Assembly: GCF_011682065.1 (NCBI RefSeq)
Contig: NZ_VUYU01000006.1
Location: forward strand, 1-64,000
Reading direction: 5' to 3'
From: Massilia rubra
GTDB lineage: Bacteria; Pseudomonadota; Gammaproteobacteria; Burkholderiales; Burkholderiaceae_D
Length of the DNA stretch: 64,000 bases
Shown here: one piece after another, positions 25,531 to 34,651 of the stretch
How the letters are laid out: each line of letters opens with the position of its first letter
How positions within the stretch are numbered: the first letter of the stretch is position 1
The notes under the pieces: generated by a model
Told to the model about the DNA's origin: nothing
Seen by the model: only the letters and a program-made list of their open reading frames with translations
Databases searched by the model: none
Position numbers and translations under genes: made by a program

Positions 25531-26781
25531 ATGACTGCACGGCTACCGGCCTACTGGCGCAACGTGATCACCGTGCTCGGCGGCGCGCTCGGGGCGCAAG
25601 CCTTGCCGCTGCTGGCCGCGCCGCTCATCACGCGCCTGTGCACGCCGGCCGACGTGGGCGCTTTCAGCGTCTGGCTGGGCGTGGTGGCGGTGGCCGCCAT
25701 CGGCGCCACCTTGCGCCTGGAAGCGGCGATGATCCTCGACCACGACAGCGCCGCGCAGCGCACCTGTTTTTCAGTGGTGGCCTACAGCGCCAGCATCACC
25801 GCCGTGCTCATGACCGCGGGCGCGGCACTGGCGCGCCTGTGCGGGGTGCCGATCGCCGCGCAGCTGTCGTGGCCGGCACTGCTGACAATCGGCGTCGCCA
25901 CCTGGATGACCGCCTACATGCAAACGACGCTGGCCTACGCCACCTCGCACAATGCCTTCGGCAAGGCGGCGCGCGCACGGGTGTGGAGCGCCGCCAGCAT
26001 CGCCGCCGCGCAGGTGGGACTGCTGGCGCTGGGGATCGGCGGGCTGGCCCTGGTCGCCGGCCAGCTGGTGGGGCTGGCGGTCGGGCTGCTGGCCGCCATG
26101 CTGCTGCTGGCGCCGCCGCAGGCATGGCCCGGCTGGCTGCCGGACAGCGCCCAGCGTGCCTACCTGCGCCGCCACGACAAATTCTGGCGCTTCTCGCTGC
26201 CCTCGAACCTGCTCAACGTCATCGTCGGCCAGTTGCCGCTCCTGATGATCGGCGCGCGCCACGGCGCCCTGGCGGCCGGCCTGTTCGCACTGACCCAGCG
26301 GGTGCTGGGCGCACCGATCGCCCTGCTGGCCGCGTCGGTGCTGGAAGTGTTCAAGCGCCAGTCGGTGCACGATTTCCAGACCCAGGGCAATTGCCGCGAC
26401 GCTTATCGCTACACCTTCAAGGCGCTGGCCCTGCTCGGCATCGGCCCCTCGCTGGTGTTGCTGCTGTTTTCACCGCCACTGTTCGCCTTTGCCTTCGGCG
26501 AAAACTGGCGCGCCGCCGGCGAGCTGGCGCAAATCCTGGCGCCCCTGTATTTCCTCAATTTCATCGCCAGCCCGCTCAGCTACGTGTTCTTTGTCGCCGG
26601 CAGGCAGAAGACCGACCTGGTGTGGCAGGTAGCGCTGTTCGCGATGACCTTGTCGGTGTTCCTTGCGCCCGGCACCTTGCGGCAAAGCGTGCTGTGGTAT
26701 GCGATCGGCTATTCCCTGCTCTACCTCGTCTACCTGCGCATGTCGTACCAGTGCGCACAAAACCGCATGGTGGCCGCATGA
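25531..26781 (+). CDS. wzx: Wzx-type polysaccharide flippase (MOP superfamily)
   Basis: A 416-residue inner-membrane protein with about 12 hydrophobic helices, of the polysaccharide transporter family that flips undecaprenyl-linked repeat units to the periplasm. The N-terminal helix pair (VITVLGGALGAQALPLLAAPLITRL) is the family signature. GAGGGGAG precedes the ATG at 25531. Its last bases overlap the next start (ATGA), and that gene encodes a polymerase-like protein, as usual for wzx/wzy pairs. Confidence 0.88.
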   Translation: MTARLPAYWRNVITVLGGALGAQALPLLAAPLITRLCTPADVGAFSVWLGVVAVAAIGATLRLEAAMILDHDSAAQRTCFSVVAYSASITAVLMTAGAALARLCGVPIAAQLSWPALLTIGVATWMTAYMQTTLAYATSHNAFGKAARARVWSAASIAAAQVGLLALGIGGLALVAGQLVGLAVGLLAAMLLLAPPQAWPGWLPDSAQRAYLRRHDKFWRFSLPSNLLNVIVGQLPLLMIGARHGALAAGLFALTQRVLGAPIALLAASVLEVFKRQSVHDFQTQGNCRDAYRYTFKALALLGIGPSLVLLLFSPPLFAFAFGENWRAAGELAQILAPLYFLNFIASPLSYVFFVAGRQKTDLVWQVALFAMTLSVFLAPGTLRQSVLWYAIGYSLLYLVYLRMSYQCAQNRMVAA

Positions 26782-28043
26782 ACCCGATCGCACCGTCCAT
26801 GGGACGCGAACAATGGATCGGGATGCTCGGTTTTTTTGCCTTGTTTCCCGGGTTCTTCTTTTATCACACGGCGCTGGGACTGGGAAAAATCCCGGCTGTG
26901 CTGGGCGGCTATTTCGCACCGGTATCGCTGCTACTCCTGCCGCTGCTGTTTTTCTTCTACACCAGCAAAGTCCGGCAAGACCGCGATTACCTGGGCAAGA
27001 GCGACCTGGCGTTTTTCCTGTACCTGGCCTACTTTGCGCTGATCGTCGGCGTCAACGCCATCGCTGGCGCAAAGATGGCCATTGTCACGAATCACCTGTT
27101 CGGGATCATTTTCATGCTGAATGTGTTCTTTGTGTTCCGTATGATCGCCCCGGACGAGCGGCGCTTTCGCCTGATGGCGCTGGGCAGCCTGTTTGCCATG
27201 TCGGCCATCGTGTTCGCGTATGCGATCGATGGCGCGTTTTACCTGGCGCCACTGGGCAATGCCAAAAATCCCGAAAGCCTGGCCTCGTACCAGGGGTTTT
27301 CGCGCTCCTACCTGTTCACCTTCGCGCTCGCCATTGCCTGCACCCGCGCGCTGTCGCTGCGCGTGCTGCTCTATTGCGTGGCCGCGTCCACCCTGTTCAT
27401 CAATACCGCGCGCAGCGAATTTGCCGCCATGCTGTTCATGATTCCCATCATCGAGCTGTATTACACCCGCCAGAAAGTGCTGATGGCGGCCGGGTTCCTG
27501 TTCCTGATCCTGATGGTCTATTCCAACCTGGAGGAACTGTTATCGATGCTGCCTTCCAACCGGATTCTCGAGTTGCTCGACCTGTCCCACTCAAGCTCGG
27601 CCAACGCGCGCCATCACCTGAGCACCTACGCCCTCAATTCGATCGCGCAGTTTCCCGTTTTTGGCGATTACGCCAGCTATTCGCCCGGCCTGTATTCGCA
27701 CAATGTGCTCTCGGCCTGGGTCGATACCGGCATCTTCGGATTCCTGTTCGTGCTCGGCCTCCTGATCGTGCCGGCGATTCTCCTGTTTTTCAAAGGCTAC
27801 TTCTCGCGCAATCGCTCGGGTGCATTCATCCTGGCGTTTTCGCTGTGCTGCATCACCCTGCTGCTGCTGATTACCTCGCACTATTTTACCGACATGCTCA
27901 TCGGCGCCACCATGGCGGCTTTTTCTTCCTACCGGTACGGAATGACACATGCTCACCATCGCACATCTGACATCGGCCCACCCGCGCCGCGACACCCGCA
28001 TCTTCATCAAGCAATGCCGGGCGCTGGTACGGCAAGGATATGA
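26778..28043 (+). CDS. wzy: O-antigen polymerase-like (Wzy) membrane protein
   Basis: A 421-residue hydrophobic protein with about ten membrane helices and a large periplasmic loop (about 260-310, including HNVLSAWVDTG, the Wzy/O-antigen ligase type motif). It is expected to polymerise lipid-linked repeat units in the periplasm. The start ATG overlaps the flippase stop by 4 bp. Oddly, the 3' end overlaps the next gene by 95 bp. The last 30 residues are His/Pro/Ala-rich and look like out-of-frame sequence, so the original stop may have been lost. No family name is given by sequence alone; position and topology support Wzy. Confidence 0.78.
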   Translation: MNPIAPSMGREQWIGMLGFFALFPGFFFYHTALGLGKIPAVLGGYFAPVSLLLLPLLFFFYTSKVRQDRDYLGKSDLAFFLYLAYFALIVGVNAIAGAKMAIVTNHLFGIIFMLNVFFVFRMIAPDERRFRLMALGSLFAMSAIVFAYAIDGAFYLAPLGNAKNPESLASYQGFSRSYLFTFALAIACTRALSLRVLLYCVAASTLFINTARSEFAAMLFMIPIIELYYTRQKVLMAAGFLFLILMVYSNLEELLSMLPSNRILELLDLSHSSSANARHHLSTYALNSIAQFPVFGDYASYSPGLYSHNVLSAWVDTGIFGFLFVLGLLIVPAILLFFKGYFSRNRSGAFILAFSLCCITLLLLITSHYFTDMLIGATMAAFSSYRYGMTHAHHRTSDIGPPAPRHPHLHQAMPGAGTARI

Positions 28044-29085
28044 GGTCACGCTGGTCGTGGCCGACGGCTTGGGGGACGAACGCGACAGCGGCGTCCACAT
28101 CACCGATGTCGGCCACATCCCGGGGCGGCTGGCGCGCATGCTGGGCAGCACCCGGCGCGTCTTGCTGCGCGCGCGACAGGTCGACGCGGACATTTATCAT
28201 CTGCACGATCCGGAATTGATGCCCGCCGGGCTGGCCCTCAAGCGCCTCGGCAAAACCGTCATTTTCGACGCTCACGAAGACTTGCCGCTGCAATTGCTCG
28301 GCAAACCGTATCTGACACCCGGCCTGCGCGGCGTACTGTCACGCGCCAGCGCCGCCTACGAGCGCCACGCCTGCCGCCAGTTCGACGCCATCGTAGCCGC
28401 GACGCCCTTTATCCGTGACAAATTCCTGCGGATCAATCCAAACACCATCGACGTCAACAACTATCCGGTGCCGGGCGAATTCGATGCCGAGGCGCCCTGG
28501 AGCGAGAAGCGGCAGGAAGTGTGTTACGTCGGCAGCCTGTCGGCCATGCGCGGCATCGGCGAACTGGTCGCGGCGGCGCAGTTGCTGCAGTCGCCGGCGC
28601 GCATCACCGTGGCAGGACGCTTCTCGGAGGTGAAGCTGGAAAACGCCTTGAGCGCGCTGCCCGGCTGGCAACGCCTGAACCGTCCCGGCCACCTCGACCG
28701 CGACGGCGTGCGCGCCGTCATGGCGCAAGCCCTTGCCGGCCTGGTTACCCTGCATCCCGAACCCAATTATCTCGACGCCCTCCCGGTCAAGATGTTCGAA
28801 TACATGGCGGCCGGCATTCCCGTTATCGCCTCCGATATTCCCCTGTGGCGCGGGATTATTCAAGACCATCAATGCGGCGTGTGCGTCGATCCGCGCGATC
28901 CGGCCGCCATTGCCGCCGCCATCGACTATTTCGTGCGCAATTCGCAGATTGCCCAACGCATGGGGCGCAATGGACGGCGTGCCGTGATCGAGAACTATAA
29001 CTGGCCGAGCGAGGCGGAAAAACTCATCGGACTGTATCGCCAGTTACACGCGTCAATTGGCAATATGCGGCGCGCCGGCACATAA
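27949..29085 (+). CDS. Glycosyltransferase family 4
   Basis: A 378-residue GT-B glycosyltransferase. The N-terminal domain begins MLTIAHLTSAHPRRDTRIF and contains DADIYHLHDPELMPAGL. The C-terminal domain has the donor-site motif LDALPVKMFEYMAAGIPVIASD near residue 280 with its conserved Glu. It probably adds one sugar of the repeat unit on the cytoplasmic side. The first 95 bp overlap the polymerase gene in another frame, but the N-terminus is complete and family-typical, so this start is likely right. Confidence 0.85.
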   Translation: MLTIAHLTSAHPRRDTRIFIKQCRALVRQGYEVTLVVADGLGDERDSGVHITDVGHIPGRLARMLGSTRRVLLRARQVDADIYHLHDPELMPAGLALKRLGKTVIFDAHEDLPLQLLGKPYLTPGLRGVLSRASAAYERHACRQFDAIVAATPFIRDKFLRINPNTIDVNNYPVPGEFDAEAPWSEKRQEVCYVGSLSAMRGIGELVAAAQLLQSPARITVAGRFSEVKLENALSALPGWQRLNRPGHLDRDGVRAVMAQALAGLVTLHPEPNYLDALPVKMFEYMAAGIPVIASDIPLWRGIIQDHQCGVCVDPRDPAAIAAAIDYFVRNSQIAQRMGRNGRRAVIENYNWPSEAEKLIGLYRQLHASIGNMRRAGT

Positions 29086-29342
29086 ACCTGTGCATTCGTA
29101 TCTTCGCTGAAATGAATAAACGCCGATGCGCTGAGCGATCACAAACAAGCGCGCTTAGGCCGGTTCGATTTACGCCACTTCAAATACGCCGGCGCGCCGT
29201 CTGGCTACAGTAAGAAAAGCCCGGGCGCTTGCCGGCCCGGACCGTGCAAGCACCCATGCACGCCACATTCATTCGATTAACCAGTCTGGAAAGCCAACTC
29301 CCGACCAACAAGAAAAGGCGGTTAACGCCGCGATGACCCGCA

Positions 29343-30047
29343 ATGACTACCCTACTTTCCACTCTGTCGGACCACCTTGCCACCGTCAGGCAAATGCTAC
29401 GACTACCTGTCGCCCATTTGTTTTTCGACGAGGCCATCGCGCCCGTCAATGTGCGTTCGACCTACCGCTATTACACCAAGCGCCACCCGCGCTACAAAAT
29501 CATCCAGCACAAAAGCTGGGGCGCCGCCCTGATCGACCTGCAACGGTTTAACAACCGCAACGACTACTTCGACAGCATCAAGGGCCGCAACTGGGGCGCG
29601 CAGCACATCAAGCGTGCGCGCACGCGCGGCTACCGGCTCGCCGAAATCGAGCGCAACGACTATGTGGACGCCATCTTCGACATCAATACCTCGGTCGAGG
29701 CGCGCCAGGGCCGCGCCATGGACCAGACCTACCTGGAAAAGCAGCAATGCTTCGACAAGCTGGTCAACTTCCGCTACTACGGCGTGCTGAGCCCCGACAA
29801 CCGACTGGTCGCCTACGCCAACGTCGGCCATTACGGCAACTTTCACGCCTTCGAGCGCTTGATCGGCTACCGCAACAACGACGGCATCATGCACTTGCTC
29901 GTCGGCGACATCACGGCCGGCCTGATCGACCAGGGCCTGGCGCACTACCTGATGTACGACACCTACTTCGGCGCCTTGCCCGGGCTGCGCCAGTTCAAGA
30001 CCATGCTCGGCTTCACCCCCTATCGCGCGCTGTACCACCTCCGATGA
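29343..30047 (+). CDS. GNAT/FemAB-like acyltransferase, probable
   Basis: A 234-residue soluble protein. The C-terminal half (about 145-230: YGVLSPDNRLVAYANVGHYG, LLVGDITAGLIDQGLAHYLMYDTYFG) has the beta-strand pattern and late helix of GNAT-type acyltransferases. The N-terminal half (YRYYTKRHPRYKII, YFDSIKGRNWGAQHIKRA) is unfamiliar. It starts after a 257-bp gap without a gene and overlaps the next gene by ATGA, so the pair is translated together. A role in acylating a sugar of the repeat unit is inferred from the locus. It could be the N-acyltransferase for the 4-amino sugar. Confidence 0.5.
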   Translation: MTTLLSTLSDHLATVRQMLRLPVAHLFFDEAIAPVNVRSTYRYYTKRHPRYKIIQHKSWGAALIDLQRFNNRNDYFDSIKGRNWGAQHIKRARTRGYRLAEIERNDYVDAIFDINTSVEARQGRAMDQTYLEKQQCFDKLVNFRYYGVLSPDNRLVAYANVGHYGNFHAFERLIGYRNNDGIMHLLVGDITAGLIDQGLAHYLMYDTYFGALPGLRQFKTMLGFTPYRALYHLR

Positions 30048-30817
30048 ATAATCTGTTCCGACGCCTCTACAGCGATTACCTGATGCCCTCGCGCCTGCCC
30101 GAGTACGAGGCCCTGCTGCGCGAGGCCACCGAACGCGGCTACGCGCAAGTGTCGGTGCGCGAATTCCTGCGCCCGCCCCCGCCGGGCGGACGTGTGCCCA
30201 CCATCGTGCACCGGCACGACATCGACAGCGACCTGCGCACCACCGCCAAGATGTTCGCGCGCGAGGTGCGGCGCGGGGTGCGCTCGAGCTTTTACTTCCG
30301 CCTTTCGACGCTCGACTTCGGCCTGATGCGCGACATCGAAGACTACGGCAGCGAAGCGAGCTACCACTTCGAGGAAATCGCCAGTTTCGCCAAGCGTCAC
30401 CACATTCATGATGCCGGGGAAGTGCGGCGCCACTTCCCCGCCATCCGCGAGGAATTCGCGGCCAACCTGCGCCGCATCGAGGATGGCCTCGGCAGCAAGA
30501 TCAGCACGGTGGCCAGCCACGGCGACTTTGCCAACCGCAAGCTCAAGCTGATCAACAAGGAACTGCTGGCCGACAGCGCCCTGCGCGCCCGTTGCGGCAT
30601 CGCCTGTGAAACGTATGACAGCGCCCTGCTCGAACAGTTCGAGCTGTATATCAGCGACCGCCCGCCGCCGCTGCTGTACCACCCGATCAGCCCGCACGCG
30701 GCGCTGGGGCGCTACCGCACGATCTGCCTGCTGACCCATCCGGTGCAGTGGGAAACCAACTGGCGCGAAAACACGCGCTGCAATCTGCGCCGCCTGGTCG
30801 AGGGGCTGACATGGTGA
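30044..30817 (+). CDS. Polysaccharide deacetylase-like (NodB-fold) protein
   Basis: A 257-residue protein with an HDID motif (VHRHDIDSDLRTT) near residue 54, as in the metal-binding HDxD of carbohydrate esterase family 4. A later YHFEEI and ASHGDFANRKL segment could give the remaining metal ligands. It has no signal peptide, so it would act on nucleotide- or lipid-linked sugars in the cytoplasm, or be catalytically altered. Similar proteins occur in other polysaccharide clusters. Its start overlaps the preceding acyltransferase-like gene. Confidence 0.6.
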   Translation: MNNLFRRLYSDYLMPSRLPEYEALLREATERGYAQVSVREFLRPPPPGGRVPTIVHRHDIDSDLRTTAKMFAREVRRGVRSSFYFRLSTLDFGLMRDIEDYGSEASYHFEEIASFAKRHHIHDAGEVRRHFPAIREEFAANLRRIEDGLGSKISTVASHGDFANRKLKLINKELLADSALRARCGIACETYDSALLEQFELYISDRPPPLLYHPISPHAALGRYRTICLLTHPVQWETNWRENTRCNLRRLVEGLTW

Positions 30818-30845
30818 ACGCATCACGCCTGCGGGAGCCTGGACC

Positions 30846-32075
30846 ATGAACATTCTCCTCATCAATCACTACGCCGGCTCGCTCAAGCATGGCATGGAAT
30901 ACCGCCCCTTCTACCTGGCGCGCGAATGGGTGCGCCTCGGGCACACGGTGCGCATCATCGCCTCGTCGCAGTCGCACATCCGGGCCCAGGCGCCGCAACT
31001 GCATGGCTGCGACCAGCTCGACGAAACCATCGACGGCGTCGGCTACCGCTGGGTCGCCACGCCGGCCTACCGCGGCAACGGCGGCGCGCGCGTGGCCAAT
31101 ATGCTCGCCTTCGTGACGCGCCTGCACCTGCAGGCGCGCCGCCTCGCCGCCGAGTTCGCACCCGACGTCGTCATCGCCTCGAGCACCTATCCGCTCGATA
31201 TCTGGCCGGCGCACCGCATCGCCCGCTGCGCCGGCGCGCGCCTGCTGTTCGAACTGCACGACCTGTGGCCGCTCTCGCCGATCGAACTGGGCGGCTATTC
31301 GCGCCGGCATCCGTTCATCATGCTGCTGCAGGCAGCTGAAAACTACGCCTGCCGCAACGCCTGCGCCATTGTCTCGATCCTGCCCAAGGTGCGCGACCAC
31401 CTCGAAGCGCACGGCATGGCGCCGCATAAGCTGCACATCGTGCCCAACGGCGCCGATCCGGCCGAATGGCTGGCCGCGCCGCCCGCGCTGGACGGCATCG
31501 CCGGCGCGCGCCTGGCCGCGCTGCGCAGCGATGGCAAGTTTATCGTCGGCTACGCCGGCACCCATGGCCTGGCCAACGCGCTCGACACCCTGCTCGACGC
31601 CGCGCGCCTCGTGGCCGACCAGCGCATCGCCTTCGTGCTGGCCGGCGGCGGGCCGGACAAGGCGCGACTGGTCCGGCTGGCCATGGAACGCGGCCTGCAC
31701 AACGTGCATTTTCTCGACCCGGTGCCCAAGCAACAGGTACCGGCCCTGCTGGCGCATTTCGACGTGGCCTACATCGGCTGGCAACGCCAGCGCCTGTACC
31801 GCTACGGCATCGCCCCCAACAAACTGATCGACTACATGATGGCCGGCCGTCCCATCCTGCATTCGGTCGAGGCCGGCAACGACCCGGTCGCCGAGGCCGG
31901 CTGCGGCCTGACCGTGGCGCCGCAAGACCCGGTCGCGGTGGCGCACGGCCTGCTGGCCCTGTTCACGCTCGACCAGCAGGAGCGCGACGCCGCCGGCGAA
32001 CGCGGACGCGCCTACGCCATGGCCAAGCTGAGCTATCCGGTGCTGGCCCGCCGTTTCTTGCAGGCGTGCGCATGA
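30846..32075 (+). CDS. Glycosyltransferase family 4 (WbuB-like)
   Basis: A 409-residue GT-B enzyme. The N-terminus [28 protein letters not shown] is that of WbuB/fucosaminyl-transferase-like proteins. The C-terminal donor domain has [14 protein letters not shown] near residue 235, an [17 protein letters not shown] motif near 325, and the following acidic residues. GGAG lies a few bases before the ATG. It is the second GT4 in the operon. A 160-bp gap without a gene but with a short GCGCAAGGA tandem repeat follows (32113-32140). Confidence 0.85.
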   Translation: MNILLINHYAGSLKHGMEYRPFYLAREWVRLGHTVRIIASSQSHIRAQAPQLHGCDQLDETIDGVGYRWVATPAYRGNGGARVANMLAFVTRLHLQARRLAAEFAPDVVIASSTYPLDIWPAHRIARCAGARLLFELHDLWPLSPIELGGYSRRHPFIMLLQAAENYACRNACAIVSILPKVRDHLEAHGMAPHKLHIVPNGADPAEWLAAPPALDGIAGARLAALRSDGKFIVGYAGTHGLANALDTLLDAARLVADQRIAFVLAGGGPDKARLVRLAMERGLHNVHFLDPVPKQQVPALLAHFDVAYIGWQRQRLYRYGIAPNKLIDYMMAGRPILHSVEAGNDPVAEAGCGLTVAPQDPVAVAHGLLALFTLDQQERDAAGERGRAYAMAKLSYPVLARRFLQACA

Positions 32076-32235
32076 TGAGCCCCGTTCATTCCCGGCAGCG
32101 GCCATGCGTTGGCGCAAGGAGCGCAAGGAGCGCAAGCGCACAAGGCATCGGCATGCGGCGCGGCGATGCCGACCGAACAACACCTGCGCGTGCGGTGCAG
32201 CCGCGCCGGACCACCAAACCCATGGAGCCTTGATC

Positions 32236-33432
32236 ATGCCTGAAGACCTGACACCCACAGCGGATGCGGCCGCGCTCGATTCACCTCCTTTCCTGCCCTT
32301 CGCCCTGCCCGACATCGGCGATGAAGAAATCGCCGCCGTGGTCGACTGCCTGCGCTCGGGCTGGGTCACCACCGGCCCGCGCACGCGCCAGTTCGAACAC
32401 GCCTTCGCCGCCTACCTCGGCGGCAACGTGGACGCCATCTCGGTCAACTCGGCCACCGCCGGCCTGCACCTGGCGCTCGAAGCGCTCGGTATCGGCCCGG
32501 GCGACGAAGTCATCGTGCCGACCCTGACCTTCACCGCCACCGCCGAGGTGGTGCGTTACCTCGGCGCGCACCCGGTCCTGGTCGACGCCGACCCGGACAC
32601 CCTCAATCTTTCCCTGGCAGCCGTCGAAGCGGCCATCGGGCCGCGCACCCGCGCCATCATTCCCGTCCACTACGCCGGCCTGGCCTGCGACATGGACGGC
32701 GTGCTGGCCCTGGCCGCCGCCTACCGCCTGAAGGTGGTCGAAGACGCCGCGCACGCCTTCCCGACCTTGTACAAAGGCCGCCTGGTCGGCACGCTGGCGA
32801 GCGACGCCACCGTGTTCAGCTTCTACGCCAACAAAACCATGACCACCGGCGAAGGCGGTATGGTCGTCACGCGCGACGCCGCCGTGGCGCGCCGCGTGCG
32901 CCTGATGCGCATCCATGGCATCAGCCAGGACGCCTTCGAGCGCTACACCTCGCGCACCCCGGCCTGGTTCTACGACGTGGTCGCGGCCGGCTTCAAGTAC
33001 AACCTGACCGATCTCGCCTCCGCCATGGGCATCGAGCAGTTGCGCAAGATCGACCGCTTCCTGCTGCGCCGCGAACAACTGGCGCAGGCTTACGGCAACG
33101 GCCTGCAAGGCTTGCCGCTGCGCTTGCCGCCCGCCCCCGAGCCCGGCAGCAGCCATGCCTGGCATCTGTATGTGATACGGCTGCAAGCGAACGCCAGGCT
33201 GGACCGCGACGAGCTGATCGCGCGCCTGTCCGAGCGCGGCATCGGCACCAGCGTCCACTTCATTCCCCTGCACCGCCACCCGTTCTGGCGCGACAGTTGC
33301 CGCCTCAGTCCGGAACAGTTCCCGGTGGCCGAAGCCAGCTTCGCCTGCATGCTGTCCTTGCCCCTGTACACCCGCATGAGCGACGCCGACCAGCAGCGCG
33401 TCATCGATAAGCTGCGCGAGTTGCTGACATGA
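32236..33432 (+). CDS. DegT/DnrJ/EryC1 aminotransferase, PglE/ArnB-like
   Basis: A 398-residue PLP-dependent nucleotide-sugar aminotransferase. The N-terminal [23 protein letters not shown] is typical of enzymes acting on UDP-4-keto sugars. The PLP Lys is K200 ([13 protein letters not shown]), with [11 protein letters not shown] upstream. It would use the 4-keto product of the WbpM/PglF-like enzyme to make a UDP-4-amino-4,6-dideoxy sugar. The ATG at 32236 has GGAG at 8 bp. It overlaps the PglC-like transferase start by 4 bp, suggesting this amino sugar is the first one placed on the lipid. Confidence 0.88.
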   Translation: MPEDLTPTADAAALDSPPFLPFALPDIGDEEIAAVVDCLRSGWVTTGPRTRQFEHAFAAYLGGNVDAISVNSATAGLHLALEALGIGPGDEVIVPTLTFTATAEVVRYLGAHPVLVDADPDTLNLSLAAVEAAIGPRTRAIIPVHYAGLACDMDGVLALAAAYRLKVVEDAAHAFPTLYKGRLVGTLASDATVFSFYANKTMTTGEGGMVVTRDAAVARRVRLMRIHGISQDAFERYTSRTPAWFYDVVAAGFKYNLTDLASAMGIEQLRKIDRFLLRREQLAQAYGNGLQGLPLRLPPAPEPGSSHAWHLYVIRLQANARLDRDELIARLSERGIGTSVHFIPLHRHPFWRDSCRLSPEQFPVAEASFACMLSLPLYTRMSDADQQRVIDKLRELLT

Positions 33433-34019
33433 TCAAGCGCCTGTTCGACCTCGTGGCGGCGCTGGCCGGGCTGCTGGTGCTGGCCCCGCTGTTGGCCGTC
33501 ATCGCCATCTGCATTCGATTGGACTCGCCAGGGCCGGCTTGGTTCCGTCAACAGCGCGTCGGACGTCACGGCGCGCCGTTCGACATCATCAAGTTCCGCA
33601 CCATGCGCGTCGACCAAGGCGGCGGCCCCCAGCTCACCGTCGGTGCGGACGCGCGCATCACGCGGGTCGGCACGTTCTTGCGGCACTACAAGCTCGATGA
33701 ATTACCGCAGCTGATCAACGTGGTCCTGGGCAGCATGAGCCTGGTCGGGCCGCGCCCGGAAGTGCCACGCTACGTTGCCTGCTATCCACCCGAGGTGCGC
33801 GCCATCGTGCTGTCGGTCGCGCCCGGCATCACGGACTGGGCCTCGATCTGCTACAAGGACGAAAACGCCATCCTCGGACGCAGCGCCGACCCCGAGCGGG
33901 CCTACCTGGATACCATTTTGCCCGCCAAGCTGGCCTACAACGTGCGCTATGTGCACGAGCGCGGCTTCTGGACCGACCTGCGCATCATTTTCAGCACCCT
34001 TGCGGCGCTGGCGCGCTGA
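33429..34019 (+). CDS. Initiating phosphoglycosyl transferase (PglC/WcaJ-type)
   Basis: A 196-residue monotopic bacterial sugar transferase (PF02397). One re-entrant N-terminal helix (about 1-30) is followed by [10 protein letters not shown], the catalytic-dyad region [22 protein letters not shown], and a short C-terminal helix. The small size fits PglC-type rather than the larger WbaP type. It transfers a phospho-sugar from a UDP-sugar to undecaprenyl phosphate, starting the repeat unit. The start overlaps the aminotransferase stop (ATGA). Confidence 0.92.
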   Translation: MIKRLFDLVAALAGLLVLAPLLAVIAICIRLDSPGPAWFRQQRVGRHGAPFDIIKFRTMRVDQGGGPQLTVGADARITRVGTFLRHYKLDELPQLINVVLGSMSLVGPRPEVPRYVACYPPEVRAIVLSVAPGITDWASICYKDENAILGRSADPERAYLDTILPAKLAYNVRYVHERGFWTDLRIIFSTLAALAR

Positions 34020-34029
34020 GGTGCCGGCC

Positions 34030-34623
34030 ATGAGCGAGCTGACCTTCCTCCTGCACCTGGGCGACCCGCGCGTGACGATGCCGCTCGGCACGGCCCTGCT
34101 GGCGTGGATGCTGGCCGCGCGCGCCTGGCGCCTGGCGCTCTGGTGGGGCTTGCTGCTGGGCGCCGGACTGGGCCTGGTGGCGGTCAGCAAGATCGTCTTT
34201 CTCGGCTGGGGCGGCGGCGTGCCCATGCTCGGTTACAAGGCACTGAGCGGCCACGCGGCCGGCGCCAGCGCGGTTTTTCCGATGCTGTTCTGGATGCTGG
34301 CGCTGGGCCGCGCCGACGGCTGGCGCGAGCGCGCGCTGCGCCTCGGCCTTGGCGTGGGGGCGCTGACCGGCGCGCTGCTGGTGGCGGATGATCAGCACAG
34401 CGTGGCCGAAGCGCTGGCCGGCTGCCTGCTGGGCGCGGCGATCAGCCTCGGCAGCATCCGGCTGGGGGCCGCCGGCGTGAGCGCGCTGTCGTTGAAGGGC
34501 TTGCTGCCGGCCATGGGGGCGCTGCTGGCGACGGCGTGGCTGATGAAGTGGGCGCACCTGGGCTACTGGATGATCCGCGCTGCGCGTCTGCTTACCGGCA
34601 ACACCCAGGTCTACCCCTTGTAG
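34030..34623 (+). CDS. PAP2-like membrane phosphatase
   Basis: A 197-residue protein with about six membrane helices and PAP2-type signatures: a YKALSGHAAGA segment (C2-type SGH) and a later DDQHSVAEALAGCLLG segment (C3-type His; E replaces the usual D). The C1 lysine/arginine motif is not obvious. In a polysaccharide operon it may dephosphorylate undecaprenyl pyrophosphate to recycle the carrier. The altered motifs leave activity open. GAGG precedes the ATG at 34030. Confidence 0.6.
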   Translation: MSELTFLLHLGDPRVTMPLGTALLAWMLAARAWRLALWWGLLLGAGLGLVAVSKIVFLGWGGGVPMLGYKALSGHAAGASAVFPMLFWMLALGRADGWRERALRLGLGVGALTGALLVADDQHSVAEALAGCLLGAAISLGSIRLGAAGVSALSLKGLLPAMGALLATAWLMKWAHLGYWMIRAARLLTGNTQVYPL

Positions 34624-34651
34624 ATCGACAAACCAATAACGCATATAACTC

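Noticed and set aside
32113-32140. Short GCGCAAGGA tandem repeat as a regulatory element
   Set aside because: Only about three copies in a 160-bp gap, with no dyad and no similar sequence elsewhere in the window.
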